Part shown: positions 26,030 through 37,900 of the stretch, piece after piece | Layout: each line of letters begins with the position of its first letter | How positions within the stretch are numbered: position 1 is the first letter of the stretch | NCBI GenBank assembly: GCA_911728455.2 | Contig: OU452223.1 | Coordinates: forward strand, 28,219,321 to 28,283,320 | Reading direction: 5' to 3' | Length of the DNA: 64,000 nucleotides | From: Marthasterias glacialis | Taxonomy: Eukaryota > Echinodermata > Asteroidea > Forcipulatida > Asteriidae | The notes under the pieces: model-generated | The model's database searches: none | Seen by the model: the letters and a program-made list of their open reading frames with translations, nothing else | What the model was told of the DNA's origin: nothing | Program-made: the position numbers and the translations under genes

Positions 26030-26704
26030 GAAAGAAAAAAAAATTATTGGGTAGGCAGGACCAAAACGTGATACGGCACAGTTGCCGATAAAAGCTAAAT
26101 TTATCCCTGCTGTTTCCAGCCCTCCCATTGATAGCCTAGCAGTCAGAGTTTGTGGTTTGGCAGTGGATGTCTTTCAGTCATTGTGCATGCACGAGGGAGG
26201 GATTGAGTTGTTTGGGAGGCCAGGCTTCTTTCCGTCTGTGACACATATACAGCGTCTCATGTTTCCAGCCGGATTGACGCGCAGACAGACTGGAAATGTT
26301 TTCTCTCCCGAAACTGGGTCAGTGATGGAAGAGCCGTGGGGGGAAATGTAGGCCAATCCCCAGCGCGCTTGACACCATTAACGCAAGACCTGTCTCACTC
26401 ATTCCCTTGCCGCTCGGTTTTTATTGCTTAGGCTTTTTTTTCCTTCCCCCTTTTTTTGTGTTGCCTTGCTGGATTCCTGATGACGACCTGCGTGCGCTGA
26501 AGTTCTCTCTCTGGCGACTTCTTGGTCTAGATTTGCCTAGTTTTCATGAGTTGTCAAGCTCTGTCGGCTCAGGGGGATGGATGTTCAGTGACGGACGGGG
26601 AAGCTTCAGTGATAGTTGATAGTTCAAATCTCTCGTCCCATTGATCCGCCTTACAAGACGCTTTGATTCCGTTTGAAACAGTACTTTTGTTTACATACGT
26701 ACTG
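26030..26704 (+). promoter_or_regulatory. Candidate promoter / 5' non-coding exon P2
   Basis: GC-richer island between two AT-rich regions. It includes a perfect RORE AAACTGGGTCA at 26311-26321 and ends at a strong splice donor, GTGAGT at 26705. A 70-residue frame inside (26407-26619) resembles nothing I know. The receptor's coding exons begin 15.6 kb downstream on the same strand, so this may be an alternative untranslated first exon. Confidence 0.35.
26311..26321 (+). promoter_or_regulatory. RORE/RevRE, AAACTGGGTCA
   Basis: Perfect WAWNTRGGTCA within candidate island P2. Confidence 0.42.
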
Positions 26705-27845
26705 GTGAGTAGCACAACTGTTCTGGTTTTCTTTTGAGTTTAAAAAGTTCATTTTTTGAAAGTTTTCTGAGAATTGAGTCTATTAATTGAAGAACTGTAA
26801 AGAAAAGCAAATAAAGGCAATATTATTAAAAAGTTAACCAAAAATACCAAAGTTAAAGATTTTGAAATTTCTCAAAAGTGAATTCTTAAGTTTGTCATCT
26901 TCCAAACTGTTTCTTGGACTGAATCTTTAAAAAAAGTTCATACGATTTTTATGATTCTTGTTTTAAATTGGTTAAGTTTTTTACTTGTATATAATTTTTC
27001 AAAGTAAAGTTTTAAAAAAATGTTAAGGTTATGTTTGGCTTTTAAAAGCCTTTTGCATTTTAGCTGCTGTCGCATTTTTTCATTATTTTGGAATGAAATT
27101 GTTTTTTGAAGTGTTTAATTCAAATATTTGTTCTTGTACGCTGAATTTTGGTGGAGGAATTCAGGAATTGAGGTGTGTGCAGTGTGGTCTGAAATGGTCA
27201 GCGTGTATTCTAATGTTTGTTCTAACTTAATTTGGCTTTGGTACCCTGCCTTTGGACATATCTTTTATGTTTTATCTCAAGAATGGAAACATTTGTAATG
27301 TAGTTTTGGTTTTAAAACAATTTTCCTTTTTTTAAGTTAAAAGATACAGTAGAATTTTTGAAATGTTCTCCGTCACTGCATAGAAGCTGCCTTCTATCTC
27401 TTATACCGCTTTTGATGAATGCTGCAACAGGAACTGTTGGAAATGTAATTTGAGTTTTTAATTTACACATTAACAAGGAGGCATTTTTTATTTAAATTTC
27501 CTTCAAAAGACAAAATTTTACACATGGTGATTTATTCTTTCATCATCGATCACCAACGTACAAACAAGCAAGAATATTTTCACAGTCTGTTTTCAAAACT
27601 TTAAAATATATAAGAGCCGACGTGACTGATTAATTATTGTTAATTTTGGAACTGAAAATGTTTTGAAGTGCAGAAAGATTGTTTTAAACGCCAACATTTG
27701 TTTAAATTGTTGTTGGTTTTATTTCAAGTAGAAATAAAAGTGGCTGAGGGTAGTTAGTCAAATGATTATTACCGGTATTCATTTTTTGTATTTCTTGGTC
27801 CACCAATTATTTAGTTTCAACCTCCAATCAATTTGCTCCTCTTGT
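26705..27845. other. AT-rich non-coding sequence after candidate donor
   Basis: Begins with the GTGAGT donor of candidate exon P2 and is markedly AT-rich thereafter, as an intron would be. No other feature seen. Confidence 0.4.
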
Positions 27846-28195
27846 TTAAAGGCAAAGTACAGGATTGGTTAATAGCAGGGGAAAAATTAGATTTTCAAAC
27901 TGAAAGCTGACTGACTATGACATTCAAACAAGTACCAATCCTTCAGAGGAATAAATGTTGTTTCTATACCGACAAAGTCAAGACTACTCCCCCAAATCAC
28001 TGATGGTTGTTTTGGTTGCGGTGATCAAAATAAGCCTGATAAACATGCACAAAATACCTGACAAAACTATTTTGCTGAAATTGATGAAATCTTCACAAGT
28101 TGGTTGTACGGTGTGTTTAGTGACAACTAAAAAGTGGGGATGAATCTAGTCCTCTCCTCCCCAAAACACCAATGATTGATTTACTTTGCCTTTAA
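27846..28195. mobile_element. MITE with AGGCAAAGTA inverted termini and TTAA flanks
   Basis: Left TTAA then AGGCAAAGTACAGGATTGG; right TACTTTGCCT then TTAA. The termini are inverted, followed by a diverged ATTGGT/ACCAAT zone. Flanking TTAA on both sides may be a target duplication or part of the terminus. No coding capacity for a transposase. Confidence 0.65.
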
Positions 28196-29934
28196 CTTTC
28201 TCTTTGTAGTATTAATGATTTGCATTTCCTCAGGAAACCCATCATGCCACGATCAGTTTTTTTTTTATCAGATTGAACAAAGACTTTTAGTTAACCTAAC
28301 CTCTGTTTCTCAGTATATGATGAACCAGGAACCAGACATAAATTAACCTGGATTGGCTGGTATCAAATTGCAAAGTTGTTCTAGTTTCATGAAGCTATGA
28401 TGTTGGTGGTGTAGGTATACATGTAAATATAAGGCCTCCTGCAGTAGATTGCGTTCGGGTGTCAGTGATTGTCAGGCAATATTGGCTGTCAACATACTAT
28501 TTTTATGAAGAAGAAAAAAGTTGATTTTTTTTTGTCGGGTTCAATTCAGAATAGTTACGTGACCTAAACTGCAGAATACAATGATAAGCTCTTGATCTTT
28601 TGAGTCAAAAATGCAAAAATAAGATAAATAATAAACGAGAATGTTTACCTTATTGTGCAAATGTTGTGTCACAATTGAAGAAAACTTTTTGAGTATATTT
28701 TCTTGGTGAATAATCTCTAAGGTAAAACCAAAAGTGTTTTTTCTTTTGTTTATGTCTTCTTCTTTGGTACCAGTGATAATGTGGTATGGAATTTTTATTT
28801 AATTTTTTTTAAGAACTGCTGTTGTACAATTTTAACCCATTGTCCCAGCAACATGATCGTCAAGCTTAAGTGGATTTATCGACCTACATAATAAATACAC
28901 ACAGTGTTGAAAATACCCCTCAGTCACGTGATAGAATTCTAAGAAGAAAGAGTTAAACCACAGGATTTTTTTCTTCCTGTTTTGGCAAACACTAAAATAA
29001 TAGAAATAGCCACCGAAAAGACAGTCCACACTTTATTCCTACACCTTTTTTTTTGTTTGTTTAAGGAAGTGCTGCCGCAATCCAAGATCAAATGTTTCTT
29101 GAACCTACACTCCCTCCCTTCCACCCACCTTACAAGAGCAAACTTTATTCTTTGATTTTTTTTTTCATCTTTAGAATATGTGTCAGTGATCCAGAAAGTA
29201 AAAGCAGCCAGAGAAATTAATGCCTCCTTTCAGAAAAATCTGCCTCGCCAAACCAAGTCACTTTAAGTACATTTAAGTTTCGTCCCTGCTCTGAATGCAA
29301 TATTAAATTACGGTGAATTTCTGGAAAGCCTGCCCCAGTTCCCTTTATGAAGACTAGCCAGGGATGCAGACATGGTAACAAAAGTTCAAAATTCATTGCC
29401 TTCCTTTTTAACCATTTCTGAAAGCCCTAGATTTGATCACGGCATCAGTATTGCCCCAATTTCAGAGAGGTGGGGAGTTTCTTGTATTGTGTGTGAAACA
29501 AGTAAAACACAAAGTGTTGGTTCCGTATGTGGCTGAATTAATAAAATAAAACTATTCAGAAGGATAATGGGAATATAATTCTGCTGATGAAGCCCTAGTT
29601 TAGGTTGGGATGAAATTTAAATCATAAAATCAGCTCAGGAATTGACACAATAGCGGTAATTTTAGGAGCAGATATTATTGTGAGTCAAATTGGCACTGCG
29701 CTATTTTTTGCCACAGATATTTTTTATTATTAAGGCTCAGTCAGACTGCAAATACCTCTCACCTATTTAAAAAATAACCTTGAGGAATTCCATATGTATA
29801 ATCGTTCTGTGCTTAATGCTTTGACCGTAAACACCGGAATTTCTGCATTCAGATCTGTTTAGCTTTTGTGTGCAGTTTTTAATGCAGTTAAACATAATAG
29901 CCACATGTGTTTTAATTTTTTTTAATGCAGTTCA
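28196..29934. other. Non-coding sequence, no gene recognised
   Basis: AT-rich; includes an E-box CACGTG at 28925-28930. No exon or complete element seen. Confidence 0.4.
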
Positions 29935-30226
29935 AGGTAAAATATAGGATTGGTAAAGCTGATAGTGTAATGTTCTTACTTTGTGTGATTCAGTATACAT
30001 GAAAAAAACAAACCTGTGAAAATTTGGGCTCCATTCGTTTACCAAGTCAGCAGAAAAAAGTGAAAAACCACGCACACTTTTCAGCATGTAATCACATTGT
30101 CCTTTTCTCAACTTTTACAGTATTTCAGACAGAAATATTTCTTTGGAAGATTGGTACTGGTATGAATCAGTAAGCTGTCAGACTGATACTAGTAAAACAT
30201 TTTTTTGATTAATACCAATCCTGTAA
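29935..30226. mobile_element. MITE with TACAGGATTGGTA-like inverted ends
   Basis: Left end AAAATATAGGATTGGTA; right end TACCAATCCTGTAAAA, an inverted pair. The GGATTGGT core is shared with the element at 27846, so the two may belong to related families. Confidence 0.55.
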
Positions 30227-30274
30227 AACATCATCATGGATGTAAGCATACAAGGATATAGTGTCTTAAATATT

Positions 30275-30412
30275 CTTGCCTTGATTTCACAAAACGTTAA
30301 GATCCATCTTAAGATGAATTGGTTAATTCTGCCATAGTGCCAGCAATGCAGATTGGAACTTAACTTAAGATCAATCTTAGCTCTTAGTAAAATCACATCC
30401 TGATCTCAGACA
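30275..30412. mobile_element. Imperfect foldback element (TTGATTTCAC...)
   Basis: The left part, TTGATTTCACAAAACGTTAAG then ATCCATCTTAAG, and the right part, CTTAAGATCAATCTTAGCTC then GTAAAATCAC, are imperfect inverted repeats. The terminal GATTTCAC is shared with the foldback at 52480. Confidence 0.45.
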
Positions 30413-31799
30413 TGTAGTTTTATTCTCTTATAGTAGATCATCTTACATGTACACTTAAAATCACTTCAAGAAACGTAACTGGTTTTCAGAAGGTGAAATG
30501 ATTAATTGTCATGAAAATGATGATATACATTTAAGTAATTACAGTTTACACCAAGGTTTTTTTTTCCCTTCCTTTTTGTTCCCTTCATTAAAAAACGATT
30601 TTCCACTTAAAGGAAGCAGCATAGCATTTAAACTCGGTCAAAATATTTGACCGAGTTAACCGTGACAGGGCTTCGATTCCTGCTGCCTTCATCACGACAG
30701 TCTTGCTGGCGCCAGACCGGCTTAGTTTCGACCTTGGCTTTCAGCGAATATAGGTTAACTTCTATTTAATGAGACAGATATGGAGGGGGTGTGGGGGAGG
30801 ACTGGGGGGGGGGGGGGGGGTGCACAGACCATCTAACATCCCAACATATGGCTCTGTGTTTCTTATAATAGTAAAAGACTTAGTGCAGTTTGGTTATTAA
30901 CACTACAGACTCACAAAATGGATGATTTTAAGTCTACTTTAAAGCAGACGATGCAACCTGTCAGTACAGTCATTCCTAGGAATATATTTGTTGGATGGTC
31001 AATCTCAGTTCTTTTGACTTATGAAGGCATGTAGGTTGTACAATGTAGTCCTTACATGGCCAGGGCTCAAAATTGACACTGGACTGCAGGCCCAAGGCCA
31101 GTGATTTTCAGCATCTGACTTGCACTATAGTCTGACCAGTAAACGTTTAATTTAAAACAAGTTACATAAAAATATTGTTGGCTTTTTTTAGTCTAAGAAA
31201 ATTTCTTTGAATTCTGTTGAGTATCAAATAGCCTCACCCATAGGCCAAATGAGATCAATCTTCTCTCAGTACTTAATTGTTAAAATAAAAACAGTTTATG
31301 TTAAACTGTTTTTCTTATTTTGATTCTGGTCTTGCACAAAAAATTCTGGTCAAATAAAAAATCCCTGAGGTCTTGTGGATTTTCCCTCAATATTCAAGCC
31401 CTGAATATATAACAGATTCTCTTTAAGAGAACCCAAACCCAATTCAATTGACACTTGTTTATAATTTGAGTCATTGATTTATATTAAATACAATTCTGTT
31501 TAACAAACATTGGAAAAAGCTTCAACAGTTTCTGGATACTTTATGTTGCCAACTATTCGTTACCCATTCATATTGATGAAAATATTAAGCCTTTTTCAGG
31601 AATGTTTCTGATAAAACGTTGCATCATTTTGTGTATTTCAGTTGGAATAGTGTTGGAACACAGACATTCAACAAACAACCAAAATATTGAATGGATTTAA
31701 AAAAAATGTTCAAACAAGATTAGTCTTTCAGTTGTGTTAAAATAAATTGTGTAGATTTGTGATCTACAAAATGCACAAAATAGATGGAACTCTTAGAAA

Positions 31800-32030
31800 T
31801 GTTTGTATATGGCTGATGGACATAATGCCGGGATCCCAACAATAATGGATCATTTTTAGTTTTTAATTAACTGCCAATTATCATTGGTAGATTGTTTCAT
31901 GCAACATCTTGAAATAAAGCTTATAACTTTTGCAAATCTATAAAAGCAGCTATTTAAAATTTACATCTAAATTTGGGGGTCGAATCGGCCAAAAATGGGA
32001 TCATACATCTATGAAAAACACAAAAGAGTC
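31800..32030 (+). repeat. Dispersed repeat, copy 1
   Basis: Shares TTTAGTTTTTAATTAACT, then CCA and TTATCATTGG, with 56550-57060, in the same order and spaced similarly (GGCTGATG before, CTTATAACTTT after). The copies are well diverged. Confidence 0.65.
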
Positions 32031-34576
32031 AGTTGTAAATAGTTGCATTTCATGTGACACCATTACCTATGTATGTGACATGCCGTTGATTAAACCTTTA
32101 ATAATGATATATTTGATTGTTTACTCCAATGGCTCTGTAAACTGAGATGGTCTACCCCAGTTCTTCCAATGGCCGCACCTCTCTCATTTTGCCAAAGTCA
32201 CTGTTTTACCATAACGATTTTCCATTAAGTAAACAATTTTTGTTAAAAGGCAAATATTATACAGTTATGAGAATGAGGTTATTCCTTGACCTCTATGTGG
32301 CCTCGACCTCTACATAATTATGCAGATCTGAAATCAACACGCATTGATACGGCTGGGTTTACGCACTACACAAATTGTGGTCTCATCAATCACTGATTTT
32401 TCGTGCAATGTTTCTCTCTGTCCAATCTACGGGGGGAAACAATGTACTTTATGGCTTCATATAAATCTTTATTTCAACTGGCGGATTGCTCTAATACTAT
32501 TTTCAAAGCTAAAAAAAAAACTAAATGTGCATGAACTTCTTGGAAAATTGAAGCTTTGCTTTGGACTGTTTCAGAAAACATTTTAGTGGATAGTCGTTTA
32601 TGCCTTTCTTGACAACTCATTTACGGTACATGTAGGGCTAGAAATAAGACCTTTCTGTTGTTTACAAACATGATTGAGTATCTGCAATGACAATTGTCAA
32701 AACAAAATATCCATGGAGTAAATGCTGCTTTGCTGGGATGCTTTTTTCTTCTTATAGCTCTGTATAGAGCTGATTGAGTTTCTCTACCCACTCATCAGTG
32801 TTTAGGATTAAAAAAATGTTATAGGCTACACCATGTAAACATTTTTAGATGGGATGTACTTTGCTACCCAGCCATGATTTTTCAAAATCATCATAAAACC
32901 CATTAAAAGATTACCCCCTGTAGATTGTCAATACACGTTGGGAAAAATGATTTGTTCCATTCTTCTAATTTAAAAACAAAAGATCATAGGGAAGTGTTTT
33001 AATACTTACATAATGTATGATTATTGGAGAGAAATTTTTGGACCGAAATGTGTTTTTGCCAACATTTGTGTATCATATTTTGTTTATCGGAAATTACATT
33101 AGTTGACTGAATTGCGCTTGGCCATCTGTTAATGCCATCTTAGTTATTTTGGTGCACACAAAACAAGGAGACCCCCCCTCCCACACACACTGTCCCTTAG
33201 GACAATTGCAAATCTCTAGTAAAGTGTCATGTAAAGAAGCAAACACTTGAGCTTTTCCCAAGTATTTCAAATAATTACCACACATGTTCTTTTGATTTGC
33301 AAGTTTACAGCCAAAAAATTTAACCAAAGCCCCTGGTTTAACCTGAGACCTTTTTGCCAGGGGAATGGGAACAGTTTAATTGGACAATAACCCAATGTGC
33401 CAAATTGAATATATTGTAGATTGTCAAACATTCAACCCACCACACACCCAAGGTGTCATGTGTTAAACACAAACAAGAAAAGCCCACCCTAGTCTTTCCC
33501 TCTGTAATACTGCTGCAATACAGCGTGGCATGTCCCGGCAACACACGTGTCAACCACCGAAGGCTGTTACAGTCCCCGTTGACCTCATTCTCTGAACTGT
33601 CTAAACAAACGTGCAGTCAGCTCGTCTCCTGAACACCACGCTAAGTTAGCAACAATTTGTGTGTTGTTTTTAGGAAAGAACAGAAAGAGAGAAGAAAAAA
33701 AAAAACAGGGTTAATCATAAACATGGGTTTAATCAGGATCATATCGGGCAAGGGGTTGGGGCGTGTGTTCTTCACTAGCCTTTAATCAAATGGTAGAAGG
33801 AAATTGCCATTTCATGTTGGGATATTGACAGTTTCCTTGAATATGAAGTAGCATGAGGAAAACTAGACTTGTGCAAGTCCCTTAATTTTGTAATTAGGTT
33901 TATATGTGGAGTGCAAAAAGTAAAAGTTGATTTACACATGTAGCCTACATGTGGATGTTTGTTGGAATCAAACAACCAGAATCAAGGAAGTAAAGGAATA
34001 AGGTTTTTTTTTATTTTTTTTATTTTTACAAAAAATTACTCCTTATTTACTCAAAACAGACAGAAGCCTTATAAAAGCAGTGTAAAAAAAACATAAAAAC
34101 AAAAATACTTTGTTGAGAGTTGGGGAGGGGTATTTACTGTTCATGCAGAAGAAAGCGGCTCCAGTTAAGCTTTAAATAAATAAGTTTCTCCCAAAAGTAC
34201 AAGTGCATTCATATAAGAAGTCTCCAGGGGATAAAGTGTGTTAAACGCGCCTGGAAATCCCCCAAACCATTTTTTCAGTTTCCAGCATCAACTTAAATAC
34301 AGTTTTCTTGTTTTGTAGCCAGCACTGTTTCGATTTATCCCTGTCAGCGGTAAAAACAATATAAATCGGAAATAGCCCTGGGCTTCTGCTGGATCATTAT
34401 GAATGCCAACCGTGAAGATGGTGGCCTAGAATCGGGTCGTTAAATCAGGTCACGTTAATAATCACTCCCGCCTGCATGTCTACTCCCTTCAGAGAAAAAA
34501 AGGGGTGAAAAAAGGTAAATGAAAAAAGAAGGAAAAAAAATTCAGCCCTGACCGAATAACGAACACTAGCATATAA

Positions 34577-34599
34577 ACACACACACACACACACACACA
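34577..34599 (+). repeat. (AC)n microsatellite
   Basis: 23 bases of uninterrupted AC dinucleotide. Confidence 0.95.
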
Positions 34600-34842
34600 T
34601 GAGCAACGTGCACTTTATTAAATAATACGACAGCCACAATCTCTCATCCACATGAGTAAATCCAGCGAATGATGTATATTTGTTGGGGGCCGGTCTACAT
34701 GATCAGAATTTTTATCCTAGCTGCTGGAGATCACCCATTGAAGAGGGTCTCTCTCTTCTAAGGTTACCCTGGGCGTCATGGGGGTACGGTAAACTAGCAT
34801 CCGTCACTGAGTAAAAAAGCTGTCAGCCACTCTCGTGGCAAC

Positions 34843-34900
34843 TTATGTAGGTCACCGCAAGGTGGATGGATATAAAAACTGGGTCAGAGGGAATCTAGGC
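34843..34900 (+). promoter_or_regulatory. Candidate promoter P3: paired ROREs with TATA box
   Basis: RORE TATGTAGGTCA at 34844-34854 and a second, AAACTGGGTCA, at 34876-34886. The second RORE overlaps TATAAAAA at 34871-34878, so receptor binding would occlude a TATA box. It lies 7.4 kb before the first recognised receptor coding exon, in a GC-richer patch (about 34.3-34.95 kb). Confidence 0.4.
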
Positions 34901-37900
34901 CAAGATAAACTCAAGGAGTTGTTATGCCCTCATTTTTTTCTCTGCAGTCTTCTTAAACCATGGCAAGGCCCTGGCTGTTTTGGCTATTTATAGACTTCTG
35001 TTAAAGCAAGTGCCCTTTCTGGGATGCATTTTGTCGTTCTTCTTAAACCGAAACGGGTATATTGTCAACACTTTGATGCGATTACTTACGAATATTATTG
35101 GTTTTTTCCCCCACTGTGGAACAGCTCCAGGTTTGTTGGTGAGGCCAGAAGGCCTGGGGAAATTAGAGCTGACAATTGCAATGTTTGGGGGAAATCACGT
35201 TCTTTTGGTTTTTGAATACAAGTTGGTGAGGATTTGATAAATATTGCATTTTATTTTATTTGGGGGGTGAATTTTGGATTGATAAATTCTGACAAGAACT
35301 GATCAGTTGTTCTGCCAATTCAGTTGTACAGAGTGCTTGTGATTAGTGATGAAGAATACAAGATTCTGTGCTTGTGCAAAATTGCATATCTTTCCAAAGA
35401 CTAGGTTCAATATTTGAATACATTGCTTAACGTCTTAAACAATGTTTCTGTAAATATAAGTAATACATCCTTATTGTTCAGGATGACTGTTTGGAGTGGG
35501 AATTATCATTTTGTTTTACATGTGTAGATGTGAGTCTAAATCGCACAATTTTTCAATATTCACAATGCTCATAAAACTTATGTTGCTTTAGTGCATCCCT
35601 AATTATTAATGTTTATCGGTCCTGAGTGCATTGTATTGTCTCTTTTCTGCATTGGTTGTTGATGAACTAGGGTATTAAAGCCATACTTCATCCAGACCTA
35701 AATTTGAAATGTTGTTCAGCTACTCCTACCATACTTTTCATAAAGTTCTACATCATCATACAAACCTTCATCAGGCCTTGCGCTTAAACTTTTTGGAAAG
35801 TAGACCAAGGGGCTAGTAAAACTGTGCATTTTACTTGCCCCCAGGAAGTTTTTGTTGCCCAAATTTTAAATATGTATTGTCATAGATGTATCTTCCTGAT
35901 ACTAATGGTAGCGATCACAACCAGTTTATAGCAGTCAAATGAAGTTTCACACACTCAAAAATAAATTAACGCATTTCTAAAATGTATTATTCACATCTGA
36001 AAAAGAAGAAGAAGTATGAGCATTATAAACAAGTAAGTTGCACAGTTTTTAGTAGCCCACAGGGCAAGTTGAGAAGTGGTATTTACTAGCCCATAACAGT
36101 TTTTACTAGACACTTTACGCCAGGCTAGTGCTAAGCATGAGCCCTGCTTCATGCAATTTCCATTATCTTTAGTAACTTATATCAACTTGCAGTGGCAGCA
36201 TTGAAATAAGTGTGTTTTAAATTAAACAAAACACACTTCTTTTGATCATTTCATACCTTAACAACTTTAGCAGATACACATATAAAAACAAGCTGTTGTT
36301 ACTAAATTTTACCAATTAATAGTTTGGATACTTGCTATCAGGTAATGATAATAAAACTGTTCTTTACAGGAGGATTTCGGTGGTGGTGTTTTTGGGAGAG
36401 ACATTTTTACCAAAACTTTAACAATTGAAAGAAAAAGAAGAAGAAAGTACTGTAAATTCCTAGTTGAGCAATATTTGATAAATTGCCTTGCATAATCCAG
36501 CTGTGAATGTCACATGACTCATCATCAATAAGTCAATCATGGTGACCCCAACCCACCCTTCTCATGAATTTGAAGAGAAACAATGTGGGTGACTTTTATT
36601 TTCATCATATACTGGCTGTGACTCACTGAAAAGAATAAACACCAACACAAAAGATGTTATGGTCCTTTTTGCGCTAGATATGACTCAGTGAATTAAAGTA
36701 AATAAAAAAGATTCTGTGAAAAAAAAACCCAAAAAACAAAAAACAAATAGGGCTTGTAATGTAATTCTAAATGGAAACAATTACTGCAATAGTACAGTAA
36801 ACCACCACTTTTTGATTGATTGAGAATGATGGATGGCCTAATAATCTTACACAATCCTCTCACGAAAACCCAACCAGCTCTAATTTGGTTGGAGAGTCTT
36901 TCAACTATTTAACGGTAATTCAAATAAGTAAGTGTTCTGGCATGACTCATTTGGGTTCTTTGATGTAGTCCATTGGGGCGGAACATTTCTCCGCTGAAGA
37001 CTAAACAAGATGAACATGCACTCTACACGGTCTCTTTGTTGCTTGTCTTGATTCCACCCCCCCCCCCAGTTGTTTATGTTTGGGGTGACATATAATTCAT
37101 CACTGGTTAATTGTTGATTAGATGTTTATGCATTTCTAAACTGAGGAGTTCAGTGTTAGAACCAGGATGACAAAAGAATAACATTATTATAAATATTTTT
37201 GTTATTTTTGTGGGGAAGGGGTGTTCAGTGAGGATCTCATATTCAAATAAAAAACAAGCAACAGCAACAACTGGTCTTGTTAGAGAATAGAGGCACATGT
37301 AAATGTAGACAAAGGTTGCCTGAGTTTGTACCAGTGCATTTTATAATGCTTGTTAAAAAGATTCCCACATACACTAATGCTTCCACACCCCTTGCAACCA
37401 GTGATACCAGGTACCGAGACGTATAATTGTTTGAAATGGGTGATTACTGAAATGTCTACAATAATTGAACCCCCAAAAGCAGACCTTTTTGCGATAAGGT
37501 TTTCAGACATGGTCCTCAAGGACAAAATTCAAGTCAACAGTCAATATCTATGGGGGGTTGAAATTAAGGTTAGTGTGCCAAAGGGAGGTCGACTGGAGTT
37601 GAAATACATTGGTGTAATGCCAAAACTCGTTCCAGTTCAGTTTTAGACGCAGTCCACTTTTGCTGGCTCAAAGGTCAACTACATTTTAGGACTGCCTGAA
37701 AGCGATAGAGGTCACCTCGTATTCAGGTTAGCCAACAGTCACCTAGTTCTAAGTGCAACACCGTGGTGCCCTGATTTTCAAAGTCACAGGCGGTATGTAT
37801 ACGTGCAGCAGTTCATGACGCTCGTCAATTGCTTCATCCTGTGCAGTACTGTAATAAGTACGCACCAGCGGGGAAGGATCTTTGATTTCTCTGTAGACAC

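Larger units (their letters stand above)
30413..34842. other. Non-coding sequence with dispersed repeats
   Basis: Contains a G17 run (30804-30820), a GGCTCAAAATTGACACTGGA-type repeat (about 31060-31405), one copy of the repeat shared with 56.55 kb (about 31800-32030), and a (CA)n tract (34577-34599). 34.3-34.84 kb is GC-richer and leads into candidate P3. No coding exon recognised. Confidence 0.4.

Noticed and set aside
37350..37646. 98-residue plus-strand frame with balanced amino-acid content
   Set aside because: No acceptor/donor pair puts it in phase with the receptor, and no family is recognised. Kept only as a weak exon-like patch.
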